DNA from: Amylibacter sp.
Lineage (GTDB): Bacteria; Pseudomonadota; Alphaproteobacteria; Rhodobacterales; Rhodobacteraceae
Direction: 5' to 3'
Assembly: GCA_021775355.1 (NCBI GenBank)
Contig: JAJFHZ010000022.1
Coordinates: forward strand, 62,001-126,000
Length of the DNA: 64,000 nt
Shown here: piece after piece, positions 8,009-16,173 of the stretch
Numbering within the stretch: position 1 is the stretch's first letter
Layout of the letters: each line of letters opens with the position of its first letter
Translations under genes and position numbers: made by a program
Notes under the pieces: model-generated
What the model was told of the DNA's origin: nothing
Database searches by the model: none
Seen by the model: only the letters and a program-made list of their open reading frames with translations

Positions 8009-9232
8009 CTAATCTGGCACCAACCCTAGTTGTCGCGCTGTATCGCTTACCTGAGATAATTCCAATGGTTGACCGGCAAATACATCACTTGCGCGAAGAT
8101 ATGCACTTAACGCCGCATCCTTTTCGCCCAAAACCAAGCGTGATCGTATCAATTTCATCCAACCTTCCACGTCATTTGGATTGTCTTCTAAACGTGCAGC
8201 CAACTTATCAACCATCCCGACAATCATCGCTTGACGATCTTCGTTTGTCATTTTCTGGGCGGCATTTATGTCTTCCTGTGTTGGGCCGTTTGCTGGTTCT
8301 GGCGGTAAAAGCGATGCGCTGTTCTGATCTAGAAATCCTGTTTCACCAAACCTGCCCCCCAGTTCATAACCTGATGCTGCTGCCAATTCCTGTACTCGCA
8401 GTTCCAACCCAGCGATCCAATCCGCATTCGCAGGCGCATCATCAAGTATGGCCAGCCAAAGATCTATGGCAGCTTTCGAGTTGCCTGATTGCTCTAACGC
8501 CATCCCTTTGAAAAAACGGGCACGTGGTTCTGATGGATTCAAAGCCAAGACATCATCAAATACCGATTGGGCTTTTTCACTAACCAACCCCTTTTGCGCC
8601 CGAACCAGCGTTTCACCATAAGCAGCCAGTACCGCAGGGTCACTGGCGTCAATGGCTACAGATTTTTCGTAAGCCTTAGACGCAAGATCATAACGCTGAG
8701 TATTAAAATATGACCACCCCAGCATCCGCCAACCCTCGGCATCATCAGGGTTTCCTGCCAATCGCGTCTCAAGACCGGCAATCAGACTATCAACTTCGCC
8801 AACAGCAGACGTTGCGTTTCCAGTCTGTGACACAGGTTGTTGTGTCTTCACAGCTGTAGCAATAAATGGCCGCGAAGGAAGCTCCGGTCGTCCTATTAAC
8901 GCATAAAGCCCTGTTGCCCCGACGACTACCCAGCCAACAACAATGGTCAAAGTCCAAATTTGACCTTTTTCAGAACCAAATGAAAATCCTTTATTGGGAG
9001 TTTTTGCTGCCATTAAAATACGCCGTTCAATTTCCACTTTTGCTGCTGCTGCTTCATCCTTACCGATTAAACCACGTTCCACATCACCCTTTAATTCATC
9101 CAATTGATCCCGACCAACTTGTAAAGATTGCTCTTCATTTAAGTGTGATATTTCGTGGTGCCGAATAAAAGGAATTGCAACTACCACTGCAGCCACTGCT
9201 GTCAAAAGTGTTAAGATTATCCATAAGATCAT
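8009..9232 (-). CDS. ccmI: Cytochrome c biogenesis protein CcmI (CycH)
   Basis: 407 residues: an N-terminal membrane helix, a cytosolic loop with the typical ELKGDVERGLIGKDEAAAAK region, a second helix near 95-115, then TPR repeats (for example GWRMLGWSYFNTQRYDLASKAYEKS) in the periplasm. CcmI holds apocytochrome c for the CcmF/CcmH haem ligation complex of system I. Its start overlaps the ccmH stop by 4 bp. Length and two-helix topology match family members with both membrane and TPR parts. Presence in the same operon as an oxidoreductase and next to two polyhaem cytochromes suggests a set dedicated to those clients. Confidence 0.93.
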   Translation of the reverse strand: MILWIILTLLTAVAAVVVAIPFIRHHEISHLNEEQSLQVGRDQLDELKGDVERGLIGKDEAAAAKVEIERRILMAAKTPNKGFSFGSEKGQIWTLTIVVGWVVVGATGLYALIGRPELPSRPFIATAVKTQQPVSQTGNATSAVGEVDSLIAGLETRLAGNPDDAEGWRMLGWSYFNTQRYDLASKAYEKSVAIDASDPAVLAAYGETLVRAQKGLVSEKAQSVFDDVLALNPSEPRARFFKGMALEQSGNSKAAIDLWLAILDDAPANADWIAGLELRVQELAAASGYELGGRFGETGFLDQNSASLLPPEPANGPTQEDINAAQKMTNEDRQAMIVGMVDKLAARLEDNPNDVEGWMKLIRSRLVLGEKDAALSAYLRASDVFAGQPLELSQVSDTARQLGLVPD

Positions 9233-9720
9233 GTCTTATCCTTCGGTTCAATAATTGAAGCAAGCAATGCTTTATCCGCTTCGGTTAATTCTGATTGTTC
9301 GGGTTGATCCACTGTTGATTTGCGCCATAAGGTCTGAAATCCGAAAACGGCCGCAATAAGTATCAACAATGGGCCAACCCACAATAAAAATGTAACCGTT
9401 TGAAATGGTGGCTTAAGAAGAATATATGCGCCGTATCTGTCCACCAAATACGCAATCGCTTCCTGATCGGAGTCACCAGCTGAAATTCTTTCTCTTAAAA
9501 CAATGCGCAAATCACGGGCTATTTCGGCATTACTGTCATCAATGCTTTGATTGCGGCAAACCACACAACGCAATCCTTTGCTGAGTTCGCGCGCGCGCGC
9601 TTCTTGCAGCGGATCAGACAACATCTCATCTGGTTCAACCGCGAACGATGTTTGCGGGGTAATGCAGGTCAGTAAAAGCAGCATCGTGACTAAGATATAT
9701 CGCATAAACCACATCATCAT
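9229..9720 (-). CDS. ccmH: Cytochrome c biogenesis protein CcmH (CycL)
   Basis: A periplasmic, membrane-anchored thiol-redox protein that reduces or holds the CxxCH cysteines of apocytochromes before haem ligation. It shows a signal or anchor helix at the N-terminus, the LRCVVC active-site motif (family LRCxxC), the RDLRIVLRERI helix and VDRYGAYILLKPPF, then a C-terminal membrane helix. The frame is open to a TTG at 9753, but the ATG at 9720 gives an ATGA overlap with the ccmG stop and a GGGGGC ribosome site, so I chose it; two further in-frame ATGs follow directly. Confidence 0.93.
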   Translation of the reverse strand: MMMWFMRYILVTMLLLLTCITPQTSFAVEPDEMLSDPLQEARARELSKGLRCVVCRNQSIDDSNAEIARDLRIVLRERISAGDSDQEAIAYLVDRYGAYILLKPPFQTVTFLLWVGPLLILIAAVFGFQTLWRKSTVDQPEQSELTEADKALLASIIEPKDKT

Positions 9721-10256
9721 GAGCCCCCACGTAATCTTAGAATCAAGGGCCAAAGTGTTTGTTCCCAGATTTTTCCTGTCATTGGCCCGATGTGGCGATA
9801 GCGGATTCGGCCTGTGCCATCGACGACATAGGTTTCAGGTACGCCGGTAACATTTAGCTGATCACCTAAAACACCTGAGCTGTCATCACCAACCGCCAGA
9901 TACGGGTTACCTGTGCGTGTCAGAAAAAACTTGCCACCCCCTTTGCGATCTTTCCAGTTCAGTCCATAAATTGGGACATCTGTTGTGGCGGCAAGTTCCA
10001 TCAGATATGGATGCTCTTTTTTACACACCGTACACCACGATGCAAAAACATTAACCATTGTTACTTCGCCCGACAAATCCTGGCGAGAAAACCCGGTGTC
10101 AGTACCAATCATCGGTTGTAAATCAAAATCTGGAAGCGGGCGATCAAGATATCCAAGGCCAGTTATTTTGGTTTCAGACTTAGCACCGAACATAAATACT
10201 GCGGCCAACGTAGAGAAAGCAAGTGCGGGAATAAGCTTGAAAAAGTTACGCATCAT
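9717..10256 (-). CDS. ccmG: Thiol:disulfide interchange protein CcmG/DsbE
   Basis: 179 residues: an uncleaved N-terminal signal anchor, then a thioredoxin fold facing the periplasm with the active site ASWCTVCKKEHP and the cis-proline segment VTGVPETYVVD. It keeps apocytochrome haem-site cysteines reduced for CcmF/H. It starts one base after the ccmF stop (10258) with two consecutive ATGs and overlaps ccmH by 4 bp at the chosen ccmH start. Length is normal for the family. Confidence 0.94.
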   Translation of the reverse strand: MMRNFFKLIPALAFSTLAAVFMFGAKSETKITGLGYLDRPLPDFDLQPMIGTDTGFSRQDLSGEVTMVNVFASWCTVCKKEHPYLMELAATTDVPIYGLNWKDRKGGGKFFLTRTGNPYLAVGDDSSGVLGDQLNVTGVPETYVVDGTGRIRYRHIGPMTGKIWEQTLWPLILRLRGGS

Positions 10257-10257
10257 A

Positions 10258-12246
10258 TTAGCCTTTCACCCCTTCAGCTAGCGGCGCGATACCCGCCGCC
10301 CGCTTGGGGGCGCCAACCCGGAAACGTCGATCTGAAAGTGAGACAAAGCCACCGAACGCCATAATCAATGGGCCGATCCAGATCAAAAGTGCCAATGGAT
10401 GAAAGTAAATACGAACGACCCACTGCCCGTTATCATTCGGCTCACCGATAGCCAGATAGAGGTTATTAAGATCCCGCATCTTGATACCAGCCTCGGTCGT
10501 GACGCGTTGGCTGACAGTAAAAAAACGACGCTCTGATGTCATCACGGCAATTTCACGCCCGGCTTTCGTTATTTTAAACGTACCCCGTTCTGCCTGAAAA
10601 TTCGCACCTTGTATCAAGTCTACCTTTTGCATTTGAACCATATAACCAGCAATTTCTACTTGCTCATTTGGGGCCATTACAACAATGCGTTCCTGTTCCC
10701 AAGCGGAAACACAAGTGATCCCTGCGACAGCAAGGCCAAGACCCAAATGTGCCAAAATCATTCCATAAACTGATCTTGGTGTATTTTTTGCAAGGCTAAC
10801 TGAGCGAGCAAACGGTGCTTGGAAAAGTTTGATGCGTTGTGTCAAAATCGTAACCGAACCGAATATTAGCCACAAAGCAATGCCCAAACCGCCCGCCGCC
10901 AATATGTATTTCCCGCCGCCTGAAATGACAATTATCAGCGTAAATGCAATGGATAGAATTGCAGGTGTTCGCGCACGTTGGAGCGCTGCCCATAGCGTAT
11001 CACGTTTCCAACGTAAAAATGGACCGATGACAACTGCCAGTAATAGCGGAATCATTAACGGAACAAAGGTTTGGTTGAAATACGGCGCGCCAACCGAAAT
11101 TTTATCAGGCCCGACCATCTCTACAAAAAGCGGATAGAATGTACCAAGAAATACCGTTCCCGCCGCCGTCAGCAAAATAATATTATTCAAAACAAGGCCA
11201 CCTTCGCGGCTGACGATTTTGAACACAACCGGATGACTGAACTTCTGACTGCGCATTGCAAAAAGTGTTAATGCACCACCAGTAGTCAATAGTAATAACA
11301 ATAACACTCCCATCCCTCGCGCGGGATCAGATGTGAAAGCATGCACACTGGTCAGAACACCTGAACGCACAATAAATGTGCCGATTAGGCTAAGTGAAAA
11401 TGTCATAATCGCCAAAAGCAGGGTCCATACCACAAGTGCTTGTCTGCGTTCCATCACCAAAGCAGAATGCAATAACGCTGTACCCACTAGCCAAGGCATG
11501 AAACTTGCGTTTTCAACCGGATCCCAAAACCACCAACCGCCCCAACCGAGTTCATAATACGCCCAGTAACTTCCCAAGGTGATGCCGATGGTTAAAAAAC
11601 ACCATGCCGCCAAAACCCAAGGCCGCACAAATCGTGCCCAGCTGGCATCAATTCGACCCTCAATTAATGCGGCAACAGCAAAGGCGAATGTAATAGAAAA
11701 ACCGACATATCCAAGATACAGAAATGGCGGATGAATTGCCAAACCAATATCTTGCAGCAACGGATTTAATTCCTGGCCGTCAAGGGCAGCCGGTGACATC
11801 CTCTCAAACGGGTTGGATGTGAAAATAACCAGTGCCAGAAAACCGAATGAGATCGCGCTTTGAATAGACAGAACGCGTGCCTTCAAGGTGAGCGGCAAAT
11901 TTCGTCCTGTCAATGCAACGGCTGCCCCAAACAAAGTCAGGATCAAAATCCATAATAATAAAGAGCCCTCGTGATTTCCCCAAACGGCTGTAACTTTATA
12001 CAAAGTCGGCATCATAGAATTGGAATTCATCGTGACGATAAGCATCGAAAAGTCAGATGTAACAAACCCATATGTAAGGCATGAAAAAGCCAATGCAATT
12101 AGCATGAACTGCGCTACAGCGGTGTAATTTGCGAAGGTAATCATCCCAAGATTTCGCCGGTGCGCCCCAATAAGGGGAATGATGGCTTGTGCCAAAGAAA
12201 TTACAAGTGCAAGCACCAATGAAAATTGGCCGATTTCAGCTTCCAT
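10258..12246 (-). CDS. ccmF: Haem lyase CcmF (cytochrome c synthetase core)
   Basis: 662 residues, a polytopic membrane protein of the haem-handling family. The WWD motif (WGWGGWWFWDPVENASF-like, residues about 235-250) is intact, with flanking conserved His residues (H172 in AIHPPFLYLGY, H260) expected to hold haem; a large periplasmic loop lies near 510-610 before the last helix. It attaches haem to CxxCH motifs together with CcmH and CcmI. It is the first gene of a six-gene minus-strand operon and diverges from the cytochrome b/18-haem operon. ccmABCDE are not in the window, so they must be elsewhere; whether a second ccmF exists in the genome cannot be seen. Confidence 0.95.
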   Translation of the reverse strand: MEAEIGQFSLVLALVISLAQAIIPLIGAHRRNLGMITFANYTAVAQFMLIALAFSCLTYGFVTSDFSMLIVTMNSNSMMPTLYKVTAVWGNHEGSLLLWILILTLFGAAVALTGRNLPLTLKARVLSIQSAISFGFLALVIFTSNPFERMSPAALDGQELNPLLQDIGLAIHPPFLYLGYVGFSITFAFAVAALIEGRIDASWARFVRPWVLAAWCFLTIGITLGSYWAYYELGWGGWWFWDPVENASFMPWLVGTALLHSALVMERRQALVVWTLLLAIMTFSLSLIGTFIVRSGVLTSVHAFTSDPARGMGVLLLLLLTTGGALTLFAMRSQKFSHPVVFKIVSREGGLVLNNIILLTAAGTVFLGTFYPLFVEMVGPDKISVGAPYFNQTFVPLMIPLLLAVVIGPFLRWKRDTLWAALQRARTPAILSIAFTLIIVISGGGKYILAAGGLGIALWLIFGSVTILTQRIKLFQAPFARSVSLAKNTPRSVYGMILAHLGLGLAVAGITCVSAWEQERIVVMAPNEQVEIAGYMVQMQKVDLIQGANFQAERGTFKITKAGREIAVMTSERRFFTVSQRVTTEAGIKMRDLNNLYLAIGEPNDNGQWVVRIYFHPLALLIWIGPLIMAFGGFVSLSDRRFRVGAPKRAAGIAPLAEGVKG

Positions 12247-12548
12247 TTACTATCCTTTTTCACCCAGAAGGCCTGAACTTTCGATCACACGGTAATCGAA
12301 ACCTAACTTTATTGCGCCTTAATCGTGCTACAACCAGTATACTGTATTTATGCGCGTATCGGTGAAAAATCGCCTGTTAAAACCCGTATTCTCATGAATT
12401 TCGGCTGGATTTTGCTTAATCTTATTGTGGCATAAAAATATCACGAAAAAGACACCATTTTGATGGAAAAGGGATGTTTAACACAGCGTGTCCAAATCGA
12501 CAATTAGGACACGGAAAAGCAGTGAACAAATTTAAATAGGATTTACCG
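12247..12548. promoter_or_regulatory. Divergent promoter region with dyad operator candidate
   Basis: This 302-bp AT-rich region separates the divergent ccmF and cytochrome b operons and must hold both promoters. A dyad with 7-bp perfect arms cgtgtcc/ggacacg sits at 12487-12493 and 12507-12513; including the inner bases (aaat/atta) it is a near-perfect 27-bp palindrome centred at 12500, about 36 bp before the cytochrome b start, a good position for a repressor or activator site. A TATACT at 12338-12343 resembles a -10 box but has no well-spaced -35. A weak ribosome site (aggat) precedes the ATG at 12549. Confidence 0.5.
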
Positions 12549-13499
12549 ATGCCAGCTCCATCAGACGCGCACGTTTCCCTGTCGCCAGAAACGGCCAATC
12601 CACTGGTATTTCAAACGCTCAAATCCAAAGTTCTAACTGCGGCCGCAACCAAAAAGCCTATAAAAGTTCGCCGCGCGGGATCGTTGGAAATACCGATCCT
12701 TACGTTTGTTGCCGCAGCAGCGATTCTCTACGGATGGCTTCAGCGCAGCGAAGGTCACATCACGGCCGAAACCGGCATAGGTTACTACCTTGGAATTACC
12801 GGCAGTGTTATGATGTTAATGTTGTTGTTATATCCCTTGCGCAAGCGCATGTCGTCATTGCGGTTTATCGGAGATGTTCGGAGTTGGTTTCGGATCCATA
12901 TGATCCTTGGGGTCATTGGCCCGACATTGATACTCTTGCACTCCAATTTCATTTTGGGTTCTTTGAACAGTACGGTGGCACTTATGACCATGTCGATTGT
13001 GGCTCTCAGCGGTTTTGTCGGGCGTTTTCTTTACGCCCGCATTCACCGCGGATTGTATGGTCGCAAACATAGCGCAAGTGAACTGGCCAACGATGTTGCA
13101 GATGCGAAATGCACACTTAATCTGGGCGAAAGTTTCCGCACGGAGATGGTAGATCAACTCAGCATATACGAAGAAACGCGGTTGGCCGGGCATCACGGAT
13201 TTTGGCGGTCTTTCTGCTTCGTTTTTACCGGTCCCTTCGTGCGTCGCGGATTGAAAAACCGTTTGATAAAACGCGCAAGGGTATCTTTGAAAGACAGAGG
13301 GCTTTCAAACCGTGCCCGCCGGAATCAACTACTTGGTTTCAAGGCCAATCTCGATCAGTATTTTATGGCCTTCGGGCGCGCTGAGGCCTTTTCATTTTAC
13401 GAGCGCCTATTTGCGTTATGGCATTTGCTGCACCTGCCACTTTTTGCAATTCTTGTGTTGGCAGCCCTTGCACATGTCCTTGCAGTCCATCTATTCTAA
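12549..13499 (+). CDS. Membrane cytochrome b-like protein (putative di-haem)
   Basis: 316 residues. After a 45-residue polar N-terminus come membrane helices at about 46-63, 76-96, 115-134, 141-165 and 288-314, with a 110-residue basic cytosolic or periplasmic loop between the fourth and fifth. His residues sit inside or at the ends of helices (H117, H131, H166; H292, H295, H309, H314), the pattern expected for one or two bis-His b haems as in cytochrome b561 or ferric-reductase-like proteins. It lies 22 bp upstream of the 18-haem cytochrome and opposite the FAD/[4Fe-4S] oxidoreductase operon. The likely role is to carry electrons across the inner membrane between them. Haem binding and direction are inferred. 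Confidence 0.68.
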   Translation: MPAPSDAHVSLSPETANPLVFQTLKSKVLTAAATKKPIKVRRAGSLEIPILTFVAAAAILYGWLQRSEGHITAETGIGYYLGITGSVMMLMLLLYPLRKRMSSLRFIGDVRSWFRIHMILGVIGPTLILLHSNFILGSLNSTVALMTMSIVALSGFVGRFLYARIHRGLYGRKHSASELANDVADAKCTLNLGESFRTEMVDQLSIYEETRLAGHHGFWRSFCFVFTGPFVRRGLKNRLIKRARVSLKDRGLSNRARRNQLLGFKANLDQYFMAFGRAEAFSFYERLFALWHLLHLPLFAILVLAALAHVLAVHLF

Positions 13500-13521
13500 C
13501 CTCGAATGAGGGGGCTTTTAC

Positions 13522-14883
13522 ATGTCAAGGTTTCTGACACTTTTGATTGTCACGATTTTTCTTGGGTTGTCGTCCGCTCTTCCGATTGCTGCACAAAGCC
13601 TATTTGAAAGATTGGTTATGCCGGGTGACCTCATCGAAGGCCACGCCGATTTACAAAAAGAATGCGACAACTGCCACACGTCCTTTTCTAAAGGTGCGCA
13701 GGTTCAGCTATGCCTTGATTGCCATAAAGAGGTTGCAAAAGATATTACCGAAAAAACCGGCTTTCACGGGCTAACCACCGAAACCCAGGCATCCGAATGC
13801 AACCATTGCCACACCGATCATAAAGGGCGTGATGCCAAGGTCGCCGCCTTTGACGCTGAAACCTTCAGCCATGAAACAACCGACTTCAAACTGAACGGAT
13901 CGCACCAAAATGTACCCTGCGCTGACTGTCACAAAGAGAGTAAAAAATATCGGGATGCTCCTAAGAATTGTATTGATTGTCATAAAGAAAATGAGCCTCA
14001 TGAAGGCAGCTTGGGCAAGGACTGCGCCACCTGTCACCGTGAAACCGATTGGACCGATACGCTGGAATTCGACCACTCAAAGACCAAGTTCCCGCTTGAA
14101 AAAGCGCATAACGACGTCAAATGTAACGCCTGCCACGTGGGCGAGGTGTATGTCGAACTGCCCCTCACATGTATTGGCTGTCACCGCATTCAGGACGTTC
14201 ATGAAAATAGATTTGGCGAAAAATGCGAAAAATGCCATGCGCCGGATAAATGGACGGAAGTACGCTTTGATCATGACAAGGACACCGATTTCACCTTGCT
14301 TGGAAAGCATCAGAAAGTGGATTGCAGTGCTTGCCATAAAGTCAATGTATACCAACACGATACAGTATCATCTTGCATTGGATGCCACCAACAAGACGAC
14401 GTCCACGAAGCAAAAATGGGGACGGATTGCAAGACCTGCCACTCATCGGACGGTTGGTTGGAAAATGTCGCCTTCGATCACGATATAACATCATTTCCGT
14501 TGATAGGCTTACATGTCATCGTTCCATGCGAGGAGTGCCATTCAGACAGCACGTTCCAAAGCCCAAAAGATTGCCAATCCTGCCATAAGGACAGCGATAT
14601 TCATAAAGGTTCATTAGGGCCCAATTGTGCATCCTGTCATAATCCCAACGGTTGGGAATTTTGGATGTTCAATCATAACCACCAAACCGAATTTCCTTTG
14701 GTAGGAAAACATGACGGGGTGAAATGCAATGCATGTCATAAGCCTAGCCGTAATGCAGATTCAAAAATACCTACGGCTTGCGTTGCATGTCATAGGGATG
14801 ACGATAAACATCGTGGAAAATTTGGAACCAAATGCAGTATTTGTCACAGTACTTCCAGTTTCAAAGGTGCCAAGCTTCGTTAA
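13522..14883 (+). CDS. Periplasmic 18-haem c-type cytochrome
   Basis: 453 residues with a Sec signal peptide (cleavage near AAQ, residue 25) and 18 CxxCH motifs, first Cys at residues 48, 64, 93, 133, 150, 168, 201, 217, 235, 268, 285, 303, 336, 351, 369, 402, 420 and 438. From residue 133 on, five tri-haem modules repeat every 66-68 residues, each with an FDH or FNH and a KH/AH/LH element supplying distal His ligands, like polymeric cytochrome c7. A strong ribosome site (gaggggg) precedes the ATG. It is the second gene after the cytochrome b-like protein. It is probably the periplasmic bridge between the inner-membrane cytochrome b and the outer-membrane cytochrome/barrel pair. No lipobox or membrane anchor beyond the signal peptide. 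Confidence 0.92.
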   Translation: MSRFLTLLIVTIFLGLSSALPIAAQSLFERLVMPGDLIEGHADLQKECDNCHTSFSKGAQVQLCLDCHKEVAKDITEKTGFHGLTTETQASECNHCHTDHKGRDAKVAAFDAETFSHETTDFKLNGSHQNVPCADCHKESKKYRDAPKNCIDCHKENEPHEGSLGKDCATCHRETDWTDTLEFDHSKTKFPLEKAHNDVKCNACHVGEVYVELPLTCIGCHRIQDVHENRFGEKCEKCHAPDKWTEVRFDHDKDTDFTLLGKHQKVDCSACHKVNVYQHDTVSSCIGCHQQDDVHEAKMGTDCKTCHSSDGWLENVAFDHDITSFPLIGLHVIVPCEECHSDSTFQSPKDCQSCHKDSDIHKGSLGPNCASCHNPNGWEFWMFNHNHQTEFPLVGKHDGVKCNACHKPSRNADSKIPTACVACHRDDDKHRGKFGTKCSICHSTSSFKGAKLR

Positions 14884-15037
14884 ATTATCCCAATTACATG
14901 GAACAATTAGAAGCAATTGAAAGGTGCCGTCAGGCAAGTTCAACCAACTTCAAGTAGGCGTAAAACCCCAAAAGCCATGTGCCTTTAAAAATTAGGTAGG
15001 TACTATGTGAAAGCATGGGTTGTCAGGTGGTCAGTTA

Positions 15038-15105
15038 TACACTTTTCAAGTGTAAATTATTGCGTGCCCGCGAGATATTTAAGAGGCTAAAAGGAGACTA
15101 GTCTC
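15038..15105. terminator. Two short dyads between the 18-haem gene and tRNA-Lys
   Basis: A hairpin with perfect 7-bp arms tacactt/aagtgta and a TTC loop (15038-15044, 15048-15054) is followed by an AT-rich run, and a perfect 12-bp palindrome gagactagtctc (15094-15105) is followed by TTT. Either could end transcription of the cytochrome operon or of the tRNA from the other side; both are weak because of low GC content or no loop. Nothing else is recognised in 14884-15146. Confidence 0.3.
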
Positions 15106-15146
15106 TTTCATCGTTTGTAGTATCTCTTCTAAAAAATTGATTATAT

Positions 15147-15222
15147 TGGTGAGCCGGCCGGGATCCGAACCCGGGACCTACTGATTAAAAGTCAGTTGCT
15201 CTACCAACTGAGCTACCGGCCC
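15147..15222 (-). tRNA. tRNA-Lys (anticodon TTT)
   Basis: A complete 76-nt tRNA on the minus strand with encoded CCA. The acceptor stem pairs GGGCCGG with CCGGCTC (one G-U), the D arm is normal (AGCTCAGTTGGTAGAGC), the anticodon stem ACTGA/TCAGT holds loop CTTTTAA with anticodon TTT, and the T arm is CCGGG-TTCGGAT-CCCGG. A second copy of its last 21 bases plus one flanking base lies at 1190-1211, so the tRNA 3' end may be the insertion site of the block between them. Confidence 0.97.
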
Positions 15223-15234
15223 ACCATTGGGCGG

Positions 15235-15263
15235 GTATTATGCGTATGGGGCTATCTGGTCAA
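15235..15263 (-). promoter_or_regulatory. Sigma-70 type promoter of tRNA-Lys
   Basis: On the minus strand TTGACC (15263-15258) and TAATAC (15240-15235) are separated by exactly 17 bases, with the tRNA 5' end 12 bases after the -10 box. This is a near-consensus housekeeping promoter and shows the tRNA gene is expressed as an independent unit. Confidence 0.75.
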
Positions 15264-15327
15264 GTGCTTATCTATAAGAAAATTGCTACATCTGGATTGA
15301 TTGTTACGACTCGGTTATACGGACGCA

Positions 15328-16173
15328 ATGAGAGACGCGAATTTACATACTAAAGGGCTGCCCTTTTTAAAGATGCATGGGCTGGGTAACGATTTTGTCG
15401 TTATTGATGCGCGTGGGGTTGAGAATCCTATAACACCTGCAATTGCAAAAGCGATTGGCAATAGGTCTATGGGTGTGGGCTTTGATCAATTGGCTGTGAT
15501 TTCAACTGATAGTGAATCAGATGCGCATCTGATTTTTTATAACGCAGATGGATCATTTTCTGCGGCGTGTGGGAATGCCACACGTTGTATTGCGCGCTTG
15601 ATCATGACGGAAACAGGCCAAAGCAATTTAACTTTGCGCACACAACGTGGAATACTTGCCTGTGAAGATGCAGGTGGTGGGCTGACACGGATTAATATGG
15701 GCCAACCCATTTTTGATTGGCAATCTATTCCGCTGGCAAAGGGCGTTGATACGCTTGAATTGCCGATTGAAGGTGCCCCAAGTGCGATGGGCATGGGGAA
15801 CCCGCATTGTACGTTTATTGTGGAAGATGCCGAAGCGGTAGATTTGGTGGCCTTGGGTACTAAATATGAGACGCATGAATTGTATCCAGAACGCACGAAT
15901 GTAGAGTTTATCTCGCTGTTGGGCGCAGATGAAATTCGGATGCGAATTTGGGAACGCGGCGTTGGTGTGACTATGGCATCAGGTTCCGGATCTTGTGCCA
16001 GTGCGGTTACGGCTGCACGGCGAGGTCTGACAGGTCGCAAGGTTAAAGTACACACAGACGGTGGCGTTTTGGAAATTGACTGGTGCGATGATGGCGTGTG
16101 GATGACAGGGCCGACAATGTTGGTATTTTCCGGTGAATTTAGCGCTCAATTTCTGAGCTCTATTGATGGTTAA
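15328..16173 (+). CDS. dapF: Diaminopimelate epimerase DapF (second catalytic Cys replaced by Ser)
   Basis: Converts LL- to meso-diaminopimelate for lysine and peptidoglycan. The ATG at 15328 gives 281 residues and the usual LPFLKMHGLGNDFVVIDARG opening; a TTG at 15301 would add nine residues. The first catalytic Cys is present in AACGNATRC (C81). The second, normally in the ACGxG motif, reads ASGSGSCA: codon TCA at 15979-15981 encodes Ser218, and the conserved Glu of the preceding GET is Val. Length and the two-lobed repeat are otherwise normal. It overlaps mtaB by 8 bp. Function in the same pathway is likely but the altered active site deserves attention. Confidence 0.9.
   Translation: MRDANLHTKGLPFLKMHGLGNDFVVIDARGVENPITPAIAKAIGNRSMGVGFDQLAVISTDSESDAHLIFYNADGSFSAACGNATRCIARLIMTETGQSNLTLRTQRGILACEDAGGGLTRINMGQPIFDWQSIPLAKGVDTLELPIEGAPSAMGMGNPHCTFIVEDAEAVDLVALGTKYETHELYPERTNVEFISLLGADEIRMRIWERGVGVTMASGSGSCASAVTAARRGLTGRKVKVHTDGGVLEIDWCDDGVWMTGPTMLVFSGEFSAQFLSSIDG

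Noticed and set aside
10829-11137. Plus-strand frames over ccmF
   Set aside because: Shadow frames of the hydrophobic ccmF sequence with no supporting signals.
12338-12343. TATACT as a -10 promoter element for the cytochrome b operon
   Set aside because: The only plausible -35 (TTGCGC at 12312) is 20 bp away, which is too long; I would not call a promoter.
1190-15222. Prophage or integrative element with an integrase
   Set aside because: No integrase, transposase or phage gene is visible in the block. I kept only the insertion geometry.
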